This document shows positions 54,165-63,668 of a stretch of 64,000 nucleotides of DNA, piece after piece. The notes under the pieces were generated by a model that saw nothing but the letters and a program-made list of their open reading frames with translations, had not been told where the DNA came from and made no database searches. The position numbers and the translations under genes were made by a program. Numbering within the stretch: the first letter of the stretch is position 1; every line of letters starts with the position of its first letter. The DNA comes from an uncultured Erythrobacter sp. (GTDB lineage Bacteria; Pseudomonadota; Alphaproteobacteria; Sphingomonadales; Sphingomonadaceae): contig NZ_OY284433.1 in the NCBI RefSeq assembly GCF_958304185.1, positions 1,116,001 through 1,180,000 on the forward strand. Reading direction: 5' to 3'.

Positions 54165-55832
54165 ATGGAAACAGTCGTTAGGCGGCTGGGGGTATGGGCG
54201 CTTGTCCTGCTCGCCAGCATCGCTGCCATTGCGCTCACCCCTGATAGCGGGTTTGCCATTCATATGGGGATCGTGGCGTTGGTCGCTGTGATCCTGATCG
54301 CGGTCACGGCTTCACGCTATGACCCGATGGCCAAGGCTCAGGGCATCTTCAAGATGCCTCCCGGCCCGTCGCGCTATGACGATGACGTGATCCGCTGGGG
54401 CGTGATCGCGACGATGTTCTGGGGGCTGGCAGGGTTGCTGGCAGGCGTGTTTATCGCCGCCCAGCTCGCCTTCCCGCAGCTAAACTTTGAACCCTATCTC
54501 AACTTTGGCCGGGTGCGCCCGCTGCACACCAGCGCGGTGATCTTCGCGTTTGGCGGCAACGCGCTGCTCGCGACGAGCTTCTACGTGGTGCAGCGCACCT
54601 GCCGCACCACGCTAGCCTTCCCCGGCATGGCCCGCTTCGTGTTCTGGGGTTACCAGCTGTTCATCGTGCTGGCCGCGACCGGCTACCTGCTCGGCATCAG
54701 CCAGGGCAAGGAATATGCCGAGCCGGAATGGTATGTCGATCTGTGGCTGACAGTGGTGTGGCTGTGCTATCTCGCCGTGTTCGTCGGCACGCTGCTGCGC
54801 CGCCATGAACCGCATATCTATGTCGCCAACTGGTTCTACCTCGCCTTCATCGTGACCATCGCGATGCTGCACGTGGTCAACAATCTGGCGATGCCGGTGA
54901 GCCTGCTGGGCGGCAAGAGCTACTCTGCCTTTGCCGGTGTGCAGGATGCGCTGACGCAGTGGTGGTACGGCCACAACGCGGTCGGGTTCTTCCTCACTGC
55001 CGGGTTCCTCGCCATGATGTATTACTTCGTGCCGAAGCAGGCCGGGCGGCCGGTGTACTCCTACCGCCTGTCGATCATCCACTTCTGGTCGCTGATCTTC
55101 CTGTATATCTGGGCCGGCCCGCACCACCTCCACTACACCGCCCTGCCCGACTGGGCGCAGACGCTCGGGATGGTGTTCAGCGTGATGCTGTGGATGCCCA
55201 GCTGGGGCGGGATGATCAACGGGTTGATGACGCTGAACGGCGCATGGGACAAGGTCCGCACCGATCCGATCATTCGCATGATGGTTCTCGCGCTCGCCTT
55301 CTACGGGATGAGCACCTTCGAAGGCCCGATGCTATCGATCAAGGCGGTCAATAGCCTGTCGCACTACACCGACTGGACCATCGGCCACGTCCATTCCGGC
55401 GCGCTGGGGTGGAACGGGATGATCACCTTCGCCTGCGTCTACTACCTCGTGCCGCGCCTGTGGCAGAAGGAGCGGCTTTATAGCCTGCGGATGATCAACT
55501 GGCACTTCTGGCTCGCGACGCTGGGGATCGTTTTCTACGCCTCCTCGATGTGGGTCGCCGGGATCACGCAGGGCCTGATGTGGCGCGAATATGGGTCTGA
55601 CGGATACCTGGTGAACAGCTTCGTCGACACCGTCGCAGCGCTCCACCCGATGTACATCCTGCGGGCTGTCGGCGGGCTGATGTACCTCACAGGTGCGATC
55701 ATCATGGCCTACAACATCTGGATGACCATCGCAGGCAAGAGCCGCGTCGAGGCTCCGATGGGCGACACCGCCCATGATGAAGCCGCTGATCGCCCCCTCC
55801 CCATGCCCGCCGCCGCCCAGCCCGCTGAATAA
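54165..55832 (+). CDS. ccoN: Cytochrome cbb3 oxidase subunit I (CcoN)
   Basis: Catalytic haem-copper subunit of the high-affinity terminal oxidase. 555 residues with at least 12 membrane helices plus an N-terminal extension of two helices ([36 protein letters not shown]) before the core at [20 protein letters not shown]. Haem and copper ligands are in [48 protein letters not shown] and [22 protein letters not shown] contains the His of the His-Tyr-type active site. A polar tail follows the last helix. First gene of an operon whose following genes nearly all overlap. Confidence 0.97.
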   Translation: METVVRRLGVWALVLLASIAAIALTPDSGFAIHMGIVALVAVILIAVTASRYDPMAKAQGIFKMPPGPSRYDDDVIRWGVIATMFWGLAGLLAGVFIAAQLAFPQLNFEPYLNFGRVRPLHTSAVIFAFGGNALLATSFYVVQRTCRTTLAFPGMARFVFWGYQLFIVLAATGYLLGISQGKEYAEPEWYVDLWLTVVWLCYLAVFVGTLLRRHEPHIYVANWFYLAFIVTIAMLHVVNNLAMPVSLLGGKSYSAFAGVQDALTQWWYGHNAVGFFLTAGFLAMMYYFVPKQAGRPVYSYRLSIIHFWSLIFLYIWAGPHHLHYTALPDWAQTLGMVFSVMLWMPSWGGMINGLMTLNGAWDKVRTDPIIRMMVLALAFYGMSTFEGPMLSIKAVNSLSHYTDWTIGHVHSGALGWNGMITFACVYYLVPRLWQKERLYSLRMINWHFWLATLGIVFYASSMWVAGITQGLMWREYGSDGYLVNSFVDTVAALHPMYILRAVGGLMYLTGAIIMAYNIWMTIAGKSRVEAPMGDTAHDEAADRPLPMPAAAQPAE

Positions 55833-55855
55833 GCGCTCATCGTAGGAACACAGCC

Positions 55856-56626
55856 ATGAGCAAGAATGCACCCCACAGCGACGTTTTCGAGGGCCACAAG
55901 AAGCTTGAGAAGAACGTCACCCTCCTCGCCGCCGCCACTCTGCTGGTGGTCGCCATCGGCGGGATCGTCGAAATCGCGCCCCTGTTCTGGATCGACAACA
56001 CGATCGAGAAGGTGGAGGGGATGCGACCCTACACCCCGCTCGAACAGGCAGGGCGCGACATCTATGTCCGCGAAGGCTGCTACACTTGCCACAGCCAGAT
56101 GATCCGGCCGTTCCGGGACGAGGTCGAACGCTACGGCCATTACAGCCTCGCAGCCGAGAGTATGTATGATCACCCCTTCCAATGGGGATCGAAGCGCACC
56201 GGGCCTGACCTTGCGCGGGTCGGCGGCAAGTATTCGGATGACTGGCACGTCCAGCACCTGAAAGCGCCGCGTTCTGTCGTGCCCGAAAGCATCATGCCCA
56301 ATTACAGCTTCCTCGCCGAAGCCGAATTGCGTGTGGCCGATCCAGCAGCAAACCTCACCGCCCTGCGCCGCGTCGGCGTGCCTTACTCCGACACCGACAT
56401 TGCGCAGGCCAGCACCGATCTGATGGCGCAGGCCAACCCCGATGCCGACGCGGGCGATCTCGCCACCCGTTACCCCAAGGCGCAGGTCCGCGACTTCGAC
56501 GGCGACCCCAAGCGCGTGACCGAGATGGATGCGCTGGTCGCCTACCTCCAGATGCTCGGCACGTTGGTCGATGTGAACAGCGCCGCCGCACAGGAAGTGC
56601 TCACCAAAGGGGAGCAAGGCCGATGA
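55856..56626 (+). CDS. ccoO: Cytochrome cbb3 oxidase subunit II (CcoO)
   Basis: Membrane-anchored monohaem cytochrome c of the cbb3 complex, 256 residues. N-terminal helix [20 protein letters not shown], then periplasmic haem motif C75-Y-T-C78-H in [20 protein letters not shown], with the distal Met expected in [30 protein letters not shown] is a strong family motif. 23 bases after ccoN; its stop overlaps the ccoQ start as ATGA. Confidence 0.96.
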   Translation: MSKNAPHSDVFEGHKKLEKNVTLLAAATLLVVAIGGIVEIAPLFWIDNTIEKVEGMRPYTPLEQAGRDIYVREGCYTCHSQMIRPFRDEVERYGHYSLAAESMYDHPFQWGSKRTGPDLARVGGKYSDDWHVQHLKAPRSVVPESIMPNYSFLAEAELRVADPAANLTALRRVGVPYSDTDIAQASTDLMAQANPDADAGDLATRYPKAQVRDFDGDPKRVTEMDALVAYLQMLGTLVDVNSAAAQEVLTKGEQGR

Positions 56627-56784
56627 CCCTCTACACCGCCCTTCGCCACTTTGCCGACAGCTACGGGCTGGCGGTGATTGTCGCGCTCTATCTGACGCTG
56701 TGCCTGTGGCACTTCCGCCCGGGGGCAGGTGTGCATGTGGACACCGCCAAGCACTCGATCTTCAGGGATGACGACCATGACTAA
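56623..56784 (+). CDS. ccoQ: cbb3 oxidase subunit CcoQ (too short for routine calling)
   Basis: 53 residues, [20 protein letters not shown]..., with one membrane helix ([20 protein letters not shown]) and a polar end [10 protein letters not shown]. Position, size and topology are those of CcoQ, the small subunit that stabilises the complex. Overlaps ccoO by 4 bases and ccoP by 8. Confidence 0.93.
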   Translation: MTLYTALRHFADSYGLAVIVALYLTLCLWHFRPGAGVHVDTAKHSIFRDDDHD

Positions 56785-57712
56785 GCGCATCGACCAACCC
56801 ACCGGCACCGAAACCGTCGGCCATGAATGGGACGGGATCGAGGAGCTCAACACCCCGCTGCCGCGCTGGTGGCTGTGGACCTTCTATGCGACCATCGTCT
56901 TTGCTGCGGTCTATGTCGTGCTCTACCCGGCCTGGCCGATGATCGACAAGGCGACCGCCGGAACGCTCGGCTGGTCGAGCCGCGGCGATCTCGCCAAGGA
57001 AATGACCGCGGCAGACATGGCCCGCCAAAGCGTGTTCGAAAAGATCGCCGCGACCGATATCGAAAAGCTCCCCGGCTCGCCCGAGCTGATGCAGGCGGCG
57101 GTGTCCGGCGGGGCAGCGGCGTTCAAGGTCAATTGCGTCCAGTGCCACGGCGCGGGTGCGGCGGGGTATCAGCAGTTCGGCTACCCCAACCTCAATGATG
57201 ATGACTGGATCTGGGGCGGCACGCTGACCGAGATCGAATACACCCTGACCCACGGCATCCGCTGGCAGAACGCTGACGATACCCGCGTCAACTATATGCC
57301 CGCGTTCGAAGGCGTGCTGGATGCTGGCCAGACCACGGCTGTGGCGAAGCACGTCCTCTCGCTCAGCGGCAAGGCCAAGGGCAACCCGGTCGGCGCGCAG
57401 CTGTTCACCGAAAACTGCGCCGCCTGCCACGGCCCTGCTGGGGCCGGGATGCCCATGATGGGCGCGCCTGCCCTGAATGACGCGATCTGGCTCTATGGCG
57501 GGACCGAGGCGGCGGTGCGAAAGCAGATCCTCGCCCCGCGTCACGGCGTGATGCCCGCATGGAAAGACCGGCTCGATCCGGTGACGATCAAGATGCTCGC
57601 GGCCTATGTCCACTCGCGCGGCGGCGGGCAGAAGGCAGCTCCGGCCCAGCCTGACACCGCACCTGCGGGCGATGTGGCTCAGACCCCCGCCAAGGCCAAA
57701 ACCGATGGCTGA
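56777..57712 (+). CDS. ccoP: Cytochrome cbb3 oxidase subunit III (CcoP, dihaem)
   Basis: 311-residue dihaem cytochrome c that passes electrons to CcoO. N-terminal PTGTETVGHEWDGIEELNTP and PLPRWWLWTFYATIVFAAVY (membrane helix) are CcoP hallmarks. Two haem sites: C120-V-Q-C123-H and C214-A-A-C217-H. The start at 56777 overlaps ccoQ; an upstream in-frame ATG at 56729 lies inside ccoQ. The C-terminus is Ala/Pro/Lys-rich. Overlaps ccoG by 8 bases. Confidence 0.95.
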   Translation: MTKRIDQPTGTETVGHEWDGIEELNTPLPRWWLWTFYATIVFAAVYVVLYPAWPMIDKATAGTLGWSSRGDLAKEMTAADMARQSVFEKIAATDIEKLPGSPELMQAAVSGGAAAFKVNCVQCHGAGAAGYQQFGYPNLNDDDWIWGGTLTEIEYTLTHGIRWQNADDTRVNYMPAFEGVLDAGQTTAVAKHVLSLSGKAKGNPVGAQLFTENCAACHGPAGAGMPMMGAPALNDAIWLYGGTEAAVRKQILAPRHGVMPAWKDRLDPVTIKMLAAYVHSRGGGQKAAPAQPDTAPAGDVAQTPAKAKTDG

Positions 57713-59225
57713 TCCCCGCGATTGGGGCGGCGCCCTAGGCTCCCCCGCGCCTGTTGCCGAACCCGATCTGCTGCACACCGAACTCTACGCCAAGGGCAAG
57801 ACAGTCCATAACAAGCGGATCGACGGCCCCTTTCGCCGCTTCAAGTGGCTGGTGATGCTCGTGACGCTGGCGATCTATTACATCACCCCGTGGATTCGCT
57901 GGGATCGTGGTCCTTACGCGCCCGACCAAGCGGTGCTGATCGACCTCGCCAATCGCCGCTTCTACATGTTCGATATCGAGATCTGGCCGCACGAATTCTA
58001 CTTCGTCGCGGGGTTGCTGATCATGGCCGGGATCGGGCTGTTCATCGTTACCTCGGCGGTGGGCCGCGCATGGTGCGGCTATGCCTGCCCGCAAACGGTG
58101 TGGACCGATGTGTTCCAGCACGTTGACCGCTTCTTCGACGGCGACCGCAACGCCCGCGCCCGTCTGGACAAGGCGCCGTGGGGCGTCTCCAAGACCACCC
58201 GCCGCCTCGCCAAATGGGCGGTCTACCTCGCCATAGCCTTCTGGACCGGCGGGGCGTGGATCATGTACTTCGCCGACGCCCCCACCCTCACAGTTGATTT
58301 CTGGACCGGCAACGCCGCGCCGGTCGCCTATGCCACTGTCGCGATCCTGACTGGCACCACCTTCTGGCTCGGCGGGTTCATGCGCGAACAGGTGTGCGTC
58401 TATATGTGCCCCTGGCCGCGCATCCAGACCGCGATGCTCGACGAAAAATCGCTGATCGTCACCTACAAGGACTGGCGCGGCGAACAGCGCGGCAGCCTCA
58501 AGAAGGCGGCCAAGAACCCCGACGAATACGGCGACTGCATCGACTGCAATATGTGCGTCGCGGTCTGCCCGACCGGGGTCGATATCCGCGAAGGCCAGCA
58601 GATCGGCTGCATCACCTGCGGGCTGTGCATCGATGCCTGTGACAAGGTGATGGCAGAAGTCGGCCGCCCACGGGGCCTGATCGACTATGCCACGCTCGAC
58701 CAGTGCAAGGCCGAAGCGGCGGGCGCGCCTGCCACGCCCGCATGGAAAGCGCTGCTGCGCCCGCGCATCTTCATCTATTTCGGCGTCTGGGGCGCGATTG
58801 GCGCAGGCCTGCTGTTCGCGCTCGGCACCCGCACGCACACTGACCTCACGGTCTCGCCTGACCGGAACCCGCCGTTCATGCTGCTGAAGGACGGATCGGT
58901 CCGCAACGCCTACACCTTGCGCCTGCGCAACATGGAGGCCCGGCCGCGCGAGATGGAAGTGGCGATGGTGGGCCTGCCGCGCGGCGCGGTGATGTGGACC
59001 GATGCCGTCAGCGTTGAAAACGCCGCGCCGGTGCAGGTCATCGCCGTGCCCGCCAACGAGACCAAGATCGTGCGCGCCTATGTGATGCTGCCGCCGGGAA
59101 CGGATGAGGATGACAGCGAACACTTCGCCTTCCGCCTGACCTCGCTCGACGAACAGGGCGAGACCGACATCACCGAAACCACCTTTGCCCAACCCATTCC
59201 TGCCACGCCCGAGGACGACGAATGA
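57705..59225 (+). CDS. ccoG: cbb3 oxidase accessory ferredoxin protein CcoG (FixG/RdxA)
   Basis: 506-residue membrane Fe-S protein that reduces Cu(II) for cbb3 assembly. Helices precede and follow RAWCGYACPQTVWTDVFQHV; a dicluster ferredoxin region has CIDCNMCVAVCPTGVDI and GCITCGLCIDACDKVM, giving two 4Fe-4S sites. A C-terminal periplasmic Ig-like domain contains RNAYTLRLRNMEARPREMEV. ATG 57705 overlaps the ccoP stop; an upstream in-frame codon at 57606 lies inside ccoP. Its stop overlaps ccoH as ATGA. Confidence 0.95.
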   Translation: MADPRDWGGALGSPAPVAEPDLLHTELYAKGKTVHNKRIDGPFRRFKWLVMLVTLAIYYITPWIRWDRGPYAPDQAVLIDLANRRFYMFDIEIWPHEFYFVAGLLIMAGIGLFIVTSAVGRAWCGYACPQTVWTDVFQHVDRFFDGDRNARARLDKAPWGVSKTTRRLAKWAVYLAIAFWTGGAWIMYFADAPTLTVDFWTGNAAPVAYATVAILTGTTFWLGGFMREQVCVYMCPWPRIQTAMLDEKSLIVTYKDWRGEQRGSLKKAAKNPDEYGDCIDCNMCVAVCPTGVDIREGQQIGCITCGLCIDACDKVMAEVGRPRGLIDYATLDQCKAEAAGAPATPAWKALLRPRIFIYFGVWGAIGAGLLFALGTRTHTDLTVSPDRNPPFMLLKDGSVRNAYTLRLRNMEARPREMEVAMVGLPRGAVMWTDAVSVENAAPVQVIAVPANETKIVRAYVMLPPGTDEDDSEHFAFRLTSLDEQGETDITETTFAQPIPATPEDDE

Positions 59226-59677
59226 CCCGCAGATCCAGCGCCTTCACCGGCAAGCACATGGCCGCAGTCTTCATCGGCGGGTTCGGCGTGGTGATCGCGG
59301 TCAACCTCGTCATGGCGAGCTATGCGGTGGGCAGCTTCCACGGCACCGTGGTCGACAATTCCTATGTCGCCAGCCAGAACTACAACGGCTGGATCGCCAA
59401 GGCCGAAGCCTCCAAAGCCTTGGGCTGGCAGGCGATCCCGCAGCGCCGCGCGGATGGGCGGGTGGTGCTCGAAACCCTCGCTGTGCCCGCCGAAGCGGCC
59501 ATCACGGCCGAGGCCGAACGCCCGCTGGGTGCGCGCGAGGCTGCCCGCCTGACCTTTGCACCGCAGGGCCAGGGACGCTGGCTCTCCAACGAAACGCTGG
59601 GCGCAGGCCGCTGGCAAGTGCACATCGCAATCCGGGCATCGGGCCAAGAATGGGCCGGGGAAGGCAAACTGCGATGA
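59222..59677 (+). CDS. ccoH: FixH/CcoH-family cbb3 assembly protein
   Basis: 151 residues with a single N-terminal membrane helix (MAAVFIGGFGVVIAVNLVMA) after a TRRSSAFTGKH start and a periplasmic domain containing SYVASQNYNGWIAKAEASKA, the FixH family motif. It assists assembly of the oxidase. Overlaps ccoG and ccoI by 4 bases each, so translation is coupled. Confidence 0.9.
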   Translation: MTRRSSAFTGKHMAAVFIGGFGVVIAVNLVMASYAVGSFHGTVVDNSYVASQNYNGWIAKAEASKALGWQAIPQRRADGRVVLETLAVPAEAAITAEAERPLGAREAARLTFAPQGQGRWLSNETLGAGRWQVHIAIRASGQEWAGEGKLR

Positions 59678-61809
59678 ACGCCCCTGCTCTCCTCACCCCG
59701 GACGACGCCCGCCCGCTGATCTCGACCCGCTTTACTGTGCCGGGGATGAAATGCGCCGGGTGCATCGGCAAGATTGAGCGCGAATTGCCCAAACTCGCAG
59801 GCATCGCCGCCGCGCGGGCGAATTTCTCGGCCAAGCGGGTGGCGATCAGCCATGATCCGGCGCTGGGCGAGGATGCGCTGACGGCAGCGCTGCTGGCGCT
59901 GGGCTTCGAAGCGCAGCCGGTCGCGGACGCTGATTTGCTTGGGCCGATGGGCGTCGAGGTTGAGGAGCGCAAACGCCTGAACCGCGCGCTCGGCGTGGCG
60001 GGCTTTGGCATGATGAATGTCATGCTGCTCTCGGTCAGCGTCTGGTCGGGCGCGGACGGGGCGACGCGCGAGCTGTTCCACTGGCTCTCGGCACTGATCG
60101 CGCTGCCGGTGATCGCCTATGCGGGCCGCCCGTTCTTCGCCTCGGCGTGGATGGCGCTGAGGCACAAGCGCACCAATATGGACGTGCCGATCAGCATCGG
60201 CGTGATCCTCGCGACCTGCCTCAGCCTCTACGAGACCATCACCGGCGGCGCGCACGCCTATTTCGACAGCGCGGTGATGCTATTGTTCTTCCTGCTGGCA
60301 GGCCGCGCGCTCGATGCCGAGATGCGCACCCGCACGCGCGCCGGGATCGGTGCCTTGCTCGGACGGATGGGCAAGAGCGCCTCGGTGATCGCGCTGGACG
60401 GCACCACCCGCCGCGTCGCCGCCAAAGACCTCGAGCCCGGAATGCTGGTGCTGGTCGCCGCTGGCGAAGCGCTCGCGGCCGATGGCGAGGTGGTGGACGG
60501 AATCAGCGCCATCGACAACGCCATGCTGACCGGCGAAAGCGCGCCCGAGCCGGTCGGGCCGGGGAGCGCGGTCGATGCTGGCGCAATCAACCTCTCCTCA
60601 CCGCTCCGCGTGACGCTGACCCGCGTGGCCGAGCATACCGCGATTGCCGAAATCGCGCGGCTGATGGACGAGGCGGGGCAATCGCGCAGCCACTACGTCC
60701 GCATCGCCGACCGCGCCTCGCGGCTCTATGCGCCGGTCGTGCACAGTCTCGCTGCGCTGGCCTTCGTCGGATGGATGATTGCAGGCGCGGGCGTGCACCA
60801 GTCGCTCACCATCGCGATTGCAGTGCTGATCATCACCTGCCCCTGCGCGATGGGCCTCGCCGTCCCCGCCGCGCAGGTGGTGGCGAGCGGCGCGCTGCTG
60901 CGCCGGGGGTTGCTGGTGAAGGACGGGAGCGCGCTGGAACGCCTGGCCGAGGTGGACATCGCGCTGCTCGACAAGACCGGCACGCTGACGCTGGGCGAAC
61001 CGCGCGCGGATGTGAGCGCGCTAGGCGCCGAGGCTCGCGCCATCGCGCTGGGTCTGGCGCAGGCGAGCCGCCATCCCTTGAGCCGCGGTCTTGCCGCTGC
61101 GCTGCTCCGCGAAAAGGTGCCGCCCGCCACCATTGACAACATCCGCGAAGAAAGCGGCATCGGCCTAACCGGCACATGGCAGGGCGTGGCGGTCGCGCTG
61201 GAGAAGCCCGAAGGCGAGGCGCAGGCCCTCGCCACCACTTTGCGCATCGGGGACACAGCGCAAACCATCACCTTTGCCGACCCCATGCGCAGCGATGCCG
61301 CAGCCACCCTCGCCGCCCTTCGCGCCGAGGGGATCACGGCCAGCATCCTCTCGGGCGACCGCGCCGCGCCGGTCGACGCGATGGGCCGCACGCTCGGCCT
61401 GACCGCACTGGCAGAGGCCAGCCCACAAGCGAAACTGGCTGCGCTGGAAGCCCTCAAGGCCCAAGGCCGCCGCCCGCTGATGGTGGGGGACGGGCTGAAC
61501 GATGGCCCCGCGCTGGCCGCCGCGCACGCCTCGATCGCGCCCGGCACCGCATCCGATGCCAGCCAGCAGGCCGCCGACGCGGTGTTCATCGGCGAGGGGC
61601 TGCTGCCGGTCGCGCTCGCGGTGCGGGTTGCCAAGGCGACGATGCGGATCGTGCGGCAGAACTTCGGCTTTTCGATTGCCTATAACTTGCTCGCTGTGCC
61701 GCTGGCGGTGTTCGGCCTCGTCACCCCGCTGATCGCGGCGATTGCCATGTCGGTGAGCTCGCTGGTGGTGGTCGCCAATTCGCTGCGGCTGGCCGGTGCC
61801 GCCAAATGA
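59674..61809 (+). CDS. ccoI: Copper-translocating P-type ATPase CcoI (FixI)
   Basis: 711-residue P1B ATPase supplying copper to cbb3. N-terminal metal-binding domain with FTVPGMKCAGCIGKIERELP (CxxC at about 26-29), eight membrane helices, A-domain TGES in AMLTGESAPEP, helix 6 motif C389-P-C391 in ITCPCAMGLAVPAAQ, phosphorylation Asp433 in LLDKTGTLTLGEP, and hinge motif MVGDGLNDGPALAAA. ATG 59674 overlaps the ccoH stop; the upstream open frame is not coding. Overlaps ccoS by 4 bases. Confidence 0.96.
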   Translation: MNAPALLTPDDARPLISTRFTVPGMKCAGCIGKIERELPKLAGIAAARANFSAKRVAISHDPALGEDALTAALLALGFEAQPVADADLLGPMGVEVEERKRLNRALGVAGFGMMNVMLLSVSVWSGADGATRELFHWLSALIALPVIAYAGRPFFASAWMALRHKRTNMDVPISIGVILATCLSLYETITGGAHAYFDSAVMLLFFLLAGRALDAEMRTRTRAGIGALLGRMGKSASVIALDGTTRRVAAKDLEPGMLVLVAAGEALAADGEVVDGISAIDNAMLTGESAPEPVGPGSAVDAGAINLSSPLRVTLTRVAEHTAIAEIARLMDEAGQSRSHYVRIADRASRLYAPVVHSLAALAFVGWMIAGAGVHQSLTIAIAVLIITCPCAMGLAVPAAQVVASGALLRRGLLVKDGSALERLAEVDIALLDKTGTLTLGEPRADVSALGAEARAIALGLAQASRHPLSRGLAAALLREKVPPATIDNIREESGIGLTGTWQGVAVALEKPEGEAQALATTLRIGDTAQTITFADPMRSDAAATLAALRAEGITASILSGDRAAPVDAMGRTLGLTALAEASPQAKLAALEALKAQGRRPLMVGDGLNDGPALAAAHASIAPGTASDASQQAADAVFIGEGLLPVALAVRVAKATMRIVRQNFGFSIAYNLLAVPLAVFGLVTPLIAAIAMSVSSLVVVANSLRLAGAAK

Positions 61810-61967
61810 CCGGCCTCGCCTTCCTCATCCCCATCGCGCTGGGCATGGGATTGCTCGGGCTCGCCGCCTTCCTGTGGTCGATGCGGGAGGGGCAGTATGA
61901 CGACATGGACGGCGCGGCCAACCGCATCCTGATCGACGATGACGAGCCGCTGGAGGAGGACGCATGA
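61806..61967 (+). CDS. ccoS: cbb3-type oxidase assembly protein CcoS
   Basis: 53 residues, MTGLAFLIPIALGMGLLGLA..., one membrane helix followed by WSMREGQYDDMDGAANRILI, the CcoS family motif (...GQYDDxxGxAxRIL), then an acidic tail. Required in Rhodobacter for cofactor insertion. Overlaps ccoI and the following small ORF, each by 4 bases. Confidence 0.94.
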   Translation: MTGLAFLIPIALGMGLLGLAAFLWSMREGQYDDMDGAANRILIDDDEPLEEDA

Positions 61968-62194
61968 GCATCGCCCTCCCCTTGGCGCTCGCCACGCTGG
62001 TGCCGGTGATGCTCGGCCCGCATCCGGCCGAGCACACGGCGATCACCGCGACCCTGTGCAATGGCGGCACGATCACCATCCCGCTCAGCGATGATGCGCC
62101 CGCGGACGATAGCGGCAACTGCCACCCCAAAGGCTGCCATGCAGGAACCTGCCGCGAAAAGAGCGAACAAAAAGGCCCGAAACGGACGATTTGA
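61964..62194 (+). CDS. Small exported protein with a His/Cys-rich C-terminus, in the cco operon
   Basis: 76 residues starting in the ATGA overlap with ccoS, so probably translated. N-terminal hydrophobic segment MSIALPLALATLVPVMLGP (signal peptide or anchor), then AEHTAITATLCNGGTITIPL and a tail with CHPKGCHAGTC. This gives four Cys and three or four His in total, a possible metal-binding site. No family recognised. Location after ccoS suggests a copper or haem handling role, unproven. It ends 44 bases before hemN. Confidence 0.7.
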   Translation: MSIALPLALATLVPVMLGPHPAEHTAITATLCNGGTITIPLSDDAPADDSGNCHPKGCHAGTCREKSEQKGPKRTI

Positions 62195-62204
62195 TCTCGC
62201 GCAA
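62191..62204. promoter_or_regulatory. Partial FNR/FixK box before hemN
   Basis: TTGAT-CTCG-CGCAA: left half perfect, right half three of five. It overlaps the stop of the previous small gene and lies 35 bases before the hemN ATG. hemN is a frequent Fnr/FixK target. Confidence 0.4.
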
Positions 62205-62238
62205 AGACGGGCGACTGCCGCCGCGCTTTAAGCGCATT

Positions 62239-63548
62239 ATGTGGACCTATCACCCAGAACTCCTCGCCACGCCGGTGCCGCGCTACACCAGCTACCCCAC
62301 CGCCGCCGATTTCGGCCCACTGGAGGGCGGCCATATCGAGCGCGCCATTGCCCAGGCATCGGGCGATATCTCGCTCTACCTCCACATCCGTTCTGCGAGA
62401 AGATCTGCTACTATTGCGGGTGCAATACAGCCGCTTCAGGCAAGGCTGCGAGGGTCGAGAACTACCTCGCCGCCCTGCATCAGGAAATCGCCACGGTCGC
62501 CAGCCTGCTCCCGCAAGGCACGCGGGTGCGGCGGATCGCCTTTGGCGGCGGGAGCCCCAATGCCATCGAACCGGGCGAATTCCTGAGCCTTGTGGATGCG
62601 ATCCACGCGCACTTCCCGCTGTCCGCGCCGTCTTGGTCGATTGAACTCGATCCGCGCAGCCTCACCCCCGAATGGGCGCCGGTGCTGGGCGAAGTCGGCA
62701 TCACCCGCGCCAGCATGGGCGTGCAGACCTTCGCCGCGCATTGCCAGAAGGCCATCGGGCGCGAACAATCGCTCACCATGATTGGCCGCAGCGTTGACCT
62801 GCTGCGCGGCGCGGGCGTCACCAGCCTCAACTTCGATCTGATGTACGGGTTGCCACATCAAACCGAGGCGGACCTTGAAGACAGCCTCGAATACACCCGC
62901 AAGCTCGGCGCGGACCGGGTTGCGGTGTTTGGCTATGCCCATGTCCCGCATCTGGTGCCGCGTCAGGCGATGATCCCCGAGGACGCTCTGCCCGGCGCGG
63001 CGGCGCGTTTCGCGATGGCGAGCCAAGCGCACGCGATGCTGACCGGGCACGGCTATGACGCAATCGGGTTCGATCACTTCGCGCTGCCGCATGATCCGAT
63101 GGCCCGCGCGGTGCGCGAAGGGACGCTGCGGCGCAATTTCCAGGGCTTCACGGATGACCCATCCGATGTGCTGATCGGCATGGGCGCGAGCGCGGTCAGC
63201 GGCTTTCCGGGCCTCCTCGCCCAGAACGAGAAACACACAGGCCGCTATCGCCAGCTTTCGGGCGAGGGGCGCTTGTCGGCAAACCAAGGAATCTTGCGCA
63301 AACCGCAAGATCGTCTGCGTGGCGGCGTGATCGAGGCGCTGCTGTGCCAAGGCGAGGCGGAGCTTTCGCCGTGCCTGCTGGCCGAGGTGCAGGACCGGCT
63401 GGGCCCCTTCACCGAAACCGGGCTGGCACGACTCAGTGGCAACCGGCTCGCCATTCTGCCCGGCGGACTGCCCTATGCCCGCGTGATCGCCGCTATGTTC
63501 GACAGCTACCGCGCTGCCAATCAACGCAGTTTCAGCTCGGCGATCTGA
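62239..63548 (+). pseudogene. hemN: Oxygen-independent coproporphyrinogen III oxidase, with an apparent one-base frameshift
   Basis: Radical-SAM enzyme of anaerobic haem synthesis. The frame from ATG 62239 reads MWTYHPELLATPVPRYTSYP and continues to YLHI at about 62388. The homologous text then continues only in the +1 frame with PFCEKICYYCGC, the radical-SAM CxxxCxxC loop. Normal HemN has the continuous phrase HIPFCEKICYYCGC; restoring one C in the ATCCG at 62387-62390 makes the gene whole (about 436 residues). Downstream motifs are intact: RIAFGGGSPN, GVQTFAAHCQKAIGRE, NFDLMYGLPHQTEADLEDSL and NFQGFTDDPSDVLIGMG. It could be a sequencing error, a recent mutation or, less likely, programmed frameshifting. 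Confidence 0.85.
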
Positions 63549-63575
63549 CCACCATCCGACTGCACGCCTCACTCC

Positions 63576-63604
63576 TTGCATGAATTGCAATTTGCCCTGA
63601 TAGT
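63576..63604 (+). promoter_or_regulatory. Possible promoter of the glutamate dehydrogenase gene
   Basis: TTGCAT, 17-base spacer, GATAGT, in the 120-base gap before gdhA. A short dyad TTGCA-TGAAT-TGCAA overlaps the -35. Match to a housekeeping promoter is moderate only. Confidence 0.3.
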
Positions 63605-63668
63605 TTGCCGCAAAACGACAAGCGGAGTCTCTATCGGGCGCATACACGCAATATTGGGGGGGAATATC

